A program made the position numbers and the translations under genes. A stretch of DNA of 5,227 bases from Actinomycetes bacterium. GTDB lineage: Bacteria > Actinomycetota > Aquicultoria > CAJVYJ01. Under the pieces are notes generated by a model that was not told the DNA's origin, did no database searches, and saw nothing but the letters and a program-made list of their open reading frames with translations. Location of the stretch: positions 1-5,227 of the forward strand of contig JAUVQW010000089.1 in the NCBI GenBank assembly GCA_030597945.1, given 5' to 3'. Shown one piece after another: positions 3,660 to 5,227 of this stretch. Within the stretch, counting starts at the first letter, position 1. Every line of letters begins with the position of its first letter.

Positions 3660-5227
3660 ATTTTTCTCCGATGGCTGATCGAAGGTAAAAGACGGCGCTA
3701 TAAACATTGAGATATTACCTTCTAAATTTTCAGCGCTTTTTGCGCCTATGCTATCGAAATAATTCTCAATTTCAATTTTTTTATCATCTGTAATGCCATT
3801 AAAATCTATTACGATGTTTTCTCCATTTAGTTGAAACACTTCTGGAGAGGTGGGATAATAATTTTCCTGATCTAGCGTTGTCCCAAAACTAGAGAAAAAA
3901 TAGATTGGCCCGCCATCAGTTGATAACGATTTACCTTCTATCGTTATGTTAAGAGGAGAGTCTGTACCGGGCGCTGGGTCGAGTGGCGGTAAATTTAATA
4001 CAGATGTCGGCCAATTGATTATCGGAGTTGGATTTATAAGCGGTTTTTCACCTACGGCCCCCCAGTTCACTTCTTGATCGCTTAAGAAATATCTGTAGGT
4101 ATTATATTTCCAAGTAGCCGCTTTTGCCTCACCTAAAATATCTTGAGACATAAATACGCCCCAAAGATCGCCTTCATAATTTGGAATCTCCTTTATGTCC
4201 GTATCATTCAAAGTGGTTTCGATGCTATTGATTTCACTATCTGTAAAAGCGTTAAAGTCTAAAAGAAACTCGCTACCGGCAATGTCAGGATTACCGTAAA
4301 TCTTCCATAAGTCGGGAAGCTTTTCCGTAATAGTTAACGGGTTATTGCTGTATTCAAAAGATAGAATTGGCTGCATAGTAATAGCGGGTATCGGGCCTTC
4401 GAATATTTCTCGTTCACCATCTCCGTAATTTATGTATCCATCTTCATCGATATACCATAAAGTATCATCTTCTTCGTCCACATAAATTATGCCCGGTTCT
4501 ATTACAGTAGTATATTTCTGCGTGAAATCACTGGGATTCACTAAAAAAGAATCTATTAGATCCGAATCGTAATGGATTATTGCACTGTACGTATCTGCTA
4601 GTACATAATTTATAATACTAAAATCGTCATAACCACTGATTTCAACTTCGCTTTCATCATTATCAGCGGACATATTGACTTCGCCCCCAGCTCTAGGGTT
4701 TTGAATCACAACACCGCCCATCAATTTATCTTTACCCTCACCTCTATCATTGATAGTGTCATCCTCTTTACCACCTCGTATTATGTCGTCATCGCCCGAG
4801 CCACCTCTGATTACATCATCGCCGAATTCGAGATCATCTTGACCATTCAGATCACCGATTATCACATCATCACCGGAGCCCCCGAAAATATCATACGATC
4901 TGCGAAAATTTTGACGATCAATTCTCACGTGGTCGTAAATTTCTAAATGATCAAATCCTGGGCCCTCATCGGGATCGCTAAGTTTGCCCGTAGCATATGA
5001 AAAGAAATTTGAGCCGTTAATATCGAGCGTAGCGTTGGGCTGTCCAAGCGATAACTCAGGAGACTCCGGAAAGACTACTTCAAAGTTCCAACCATCTCCG
5101 AGATGATGTATATTGAGCGCTCTACCTGGAAACAATTGAGGATTTGACCAATCAATAGGTATTATGCCACTTGGATAGTTTGGGAATAAACTTGAGCTGA
5201 TTTCTTGTGGAACCCAGAACATCGAAG
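3657..5227 (-). CDS. RTX-type calcium-binding surface protein, C-terminal part
   Basis: The frame is open from the right edge to TGA at 3659-3657. The first Met visible is at 5222, but an in-frame codon precedes it and no signal peptide is seen, so the true start lies outside. Numbering from that Met gives 521 residues. Residues 113-170 hold RTX nonapeptides (GGSGDDVII at 114-122, GGSGDDDII at 140-148, a degenerate GGKEDDTIN at 150-158), which bind calcium and fold into a beta-roll after export. RTX proteins usually leave through type I secretion or sit on the cell surface. Residues 180-285 are very acidic and unrecognised, with an EF-hand-like stretch D-E-D-G-Y-I-N near 259-265. Residues 294-358 and 422-510 are two copies of an unrecognised module. 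A membrane-anchor-like extension follows the stop in frame. It is convergent with the ABC operon. Catalytic residues are not evident and the overall role is unknown. Confidence 0.85.
   Translation of the reverse strand, partial: SMFWVPQEISSSLFPNYPSGIIPIDWSNPQLFPGRALNIHHLGDGWNFEVVFPESPELSLGQPNATLDINGSNFFSYATGKLSDPDEGPGFDHLEIYDHVRIDRQNFRRSYDIFGGSGDDVIIGDLNGQDDLEFGDDVIRGGSGDDDIIRGGKEDDTINDRGEGKDKLMGGVVIQNPRAGGEVNMSADNDESEVEISGYDDFSIINYVLADTYSAIIHYDSDLIDSFLVNPSDFTQKYTTVIEPGIIYVDEEDDTLWYIDEDGYINYGDGEREIFEGPIPAITMQPILSFEYSNNPLTITEKLPDLWKIYGNPDIAGSEFLLDFNAFTDSEINSIETTLNDTDIKEIPNYEGDLWGVFMSQDILGEAKAATWKYNTYRYFLSDQEVNWGAVGEKPLINPTPIINWPTSVLNLPPLDPAPGTDSPLNITIEGKSLSTDGGPIYFFSSFGTTLDQENYYPTSPEVFQLNGENIVIDFNGITDDKKIEIENYFDSIGAKSAENLEGNISMFIAPSFTFDQPSEKN
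3693..4343 (-). repeat. Two copies of an unrecognised module in the RTX protein
   Basis: Copy 1 is residues 294-358 (bases 4149-4343) and copy 2 is residues 422-510 (bases 3693-3959). Each opens with P-L-x-I-T. The shared core is L-L-D-F-N-A-F-T-D-S-E-I in copy 1 and V-I-D-F-N-G-I-T-D-D-K-K in copy 2, and it ends Y-E-G-D-L-W-G-V-F-M-S versus L-E-G-N-I-S-M-F-I-A-P. The core-to-end spacing is identical (Asp322 to Gly351, Asp473 to Gly502). Copy 2 carries about 23 extra residues before the core. Confidence 0.65.
4713..4886 (-). repeat. RTX (GGxGxDxUx) calcium-binding repeat block
   Basis: This segment codes for residues 113-170 of the surface protein. It holds two canonical G-G-S-G-D-D units, one imperfect G-G-K-E-D-D unit, and Gly/Asp-rich spacers (G-Q-D-D-L, F-G-D-D-V). 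At only three to five turns it is a short block compared with large RTX toxins, more like a single structural calcium clasp. Confidence 0.8.

Noticed and set aside
3594..3677. Plus-strand 27-codon frame starting ATG at 3594
   Set aside because: No ribosome binding site, Lys-rich low-information product, and it lies opposite the end of the RTX gene.
4701..4946. Plus-strand 81-codon open frame opposite the RTX block
   Set aside because: Antisense of the GGxGxD repeats; no ribosome binding site or recognisable protein feature.

Overview
The window reads as a piece of an AT-rich bacterial chromosome (roughly 40% GC by eye), probably from an uncultured environmental lineage. Reasons for a bacterium are clear GGAG-type ribosome binding sites, a TTG start, a YtrA/GntR-type regulator remnant and an ABC-2 exporter operon of a kind best known from Firmicutes. 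I cannot assign a genus or phylum. All tryptophans in the intact reading frames that I checked are TGG, so the standard bacterial code is assumed.

Layout. (1) Positions 1-844, minus strand: the N-terminal 281 codons of a secreted, Asn-rich beta-propeller-like protein with a signal peptide and six near-identical 40-residue repeats. It runs off the left edge. (2) Positions 845-1135: a mostly non-coding divergent region with the ribosome binding site of that gene, a short hairpin, an operator-like palindrome, and no gene that I can support. (3) Positions 1136-1318, plus strand: the C-terminal effector half of a GntR (YtrA-type) repressor whose DNA-binding half is missing. (4) Positions 1275-3531, plus strand: a tight operon of one ABC ATPase and two paralogous six-helix ABC-2 permeases. 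The first permease starts right after the ATPase stop codon. The stop codon of the first permease overlaps the ribosome binding site of the second. (5) Positions 3532-3656: the gap between convergent genes, with a long interrupted inverted repeat. (6) Positions 3657-5227, minus strand: the C-terminal 521+ residues of an acidic RTX-type (calcium-binding GGxGxD) surface protein with two copies of an unrecognised ~65-90-residue module. It runs off the right edge.

How the parts relate. GntR(YtrA)-ATPase-permease-permease is the layout of Ytr/Pmt-like exporters, in which the GntR protein represses its own operon. Here only the regulator's tail survives, so the exporter may have lost its local repressor. 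The two flanking genes encode exported proteins and are transcribed away from or toward the operon. Nothing in the sequence shows that the exporter handles them.

The most interesting point is at the end of the RTX gene. After its TGA stop the same frame continues for 31 codons, encoding a classic membrane anchor (22 uncharged hydrophobic residues, then Arg and a short polar tail) before a TAA. This is either a recent TGG-to-TGA loss of the anchor or a readthrough switch between released and anchored forms.
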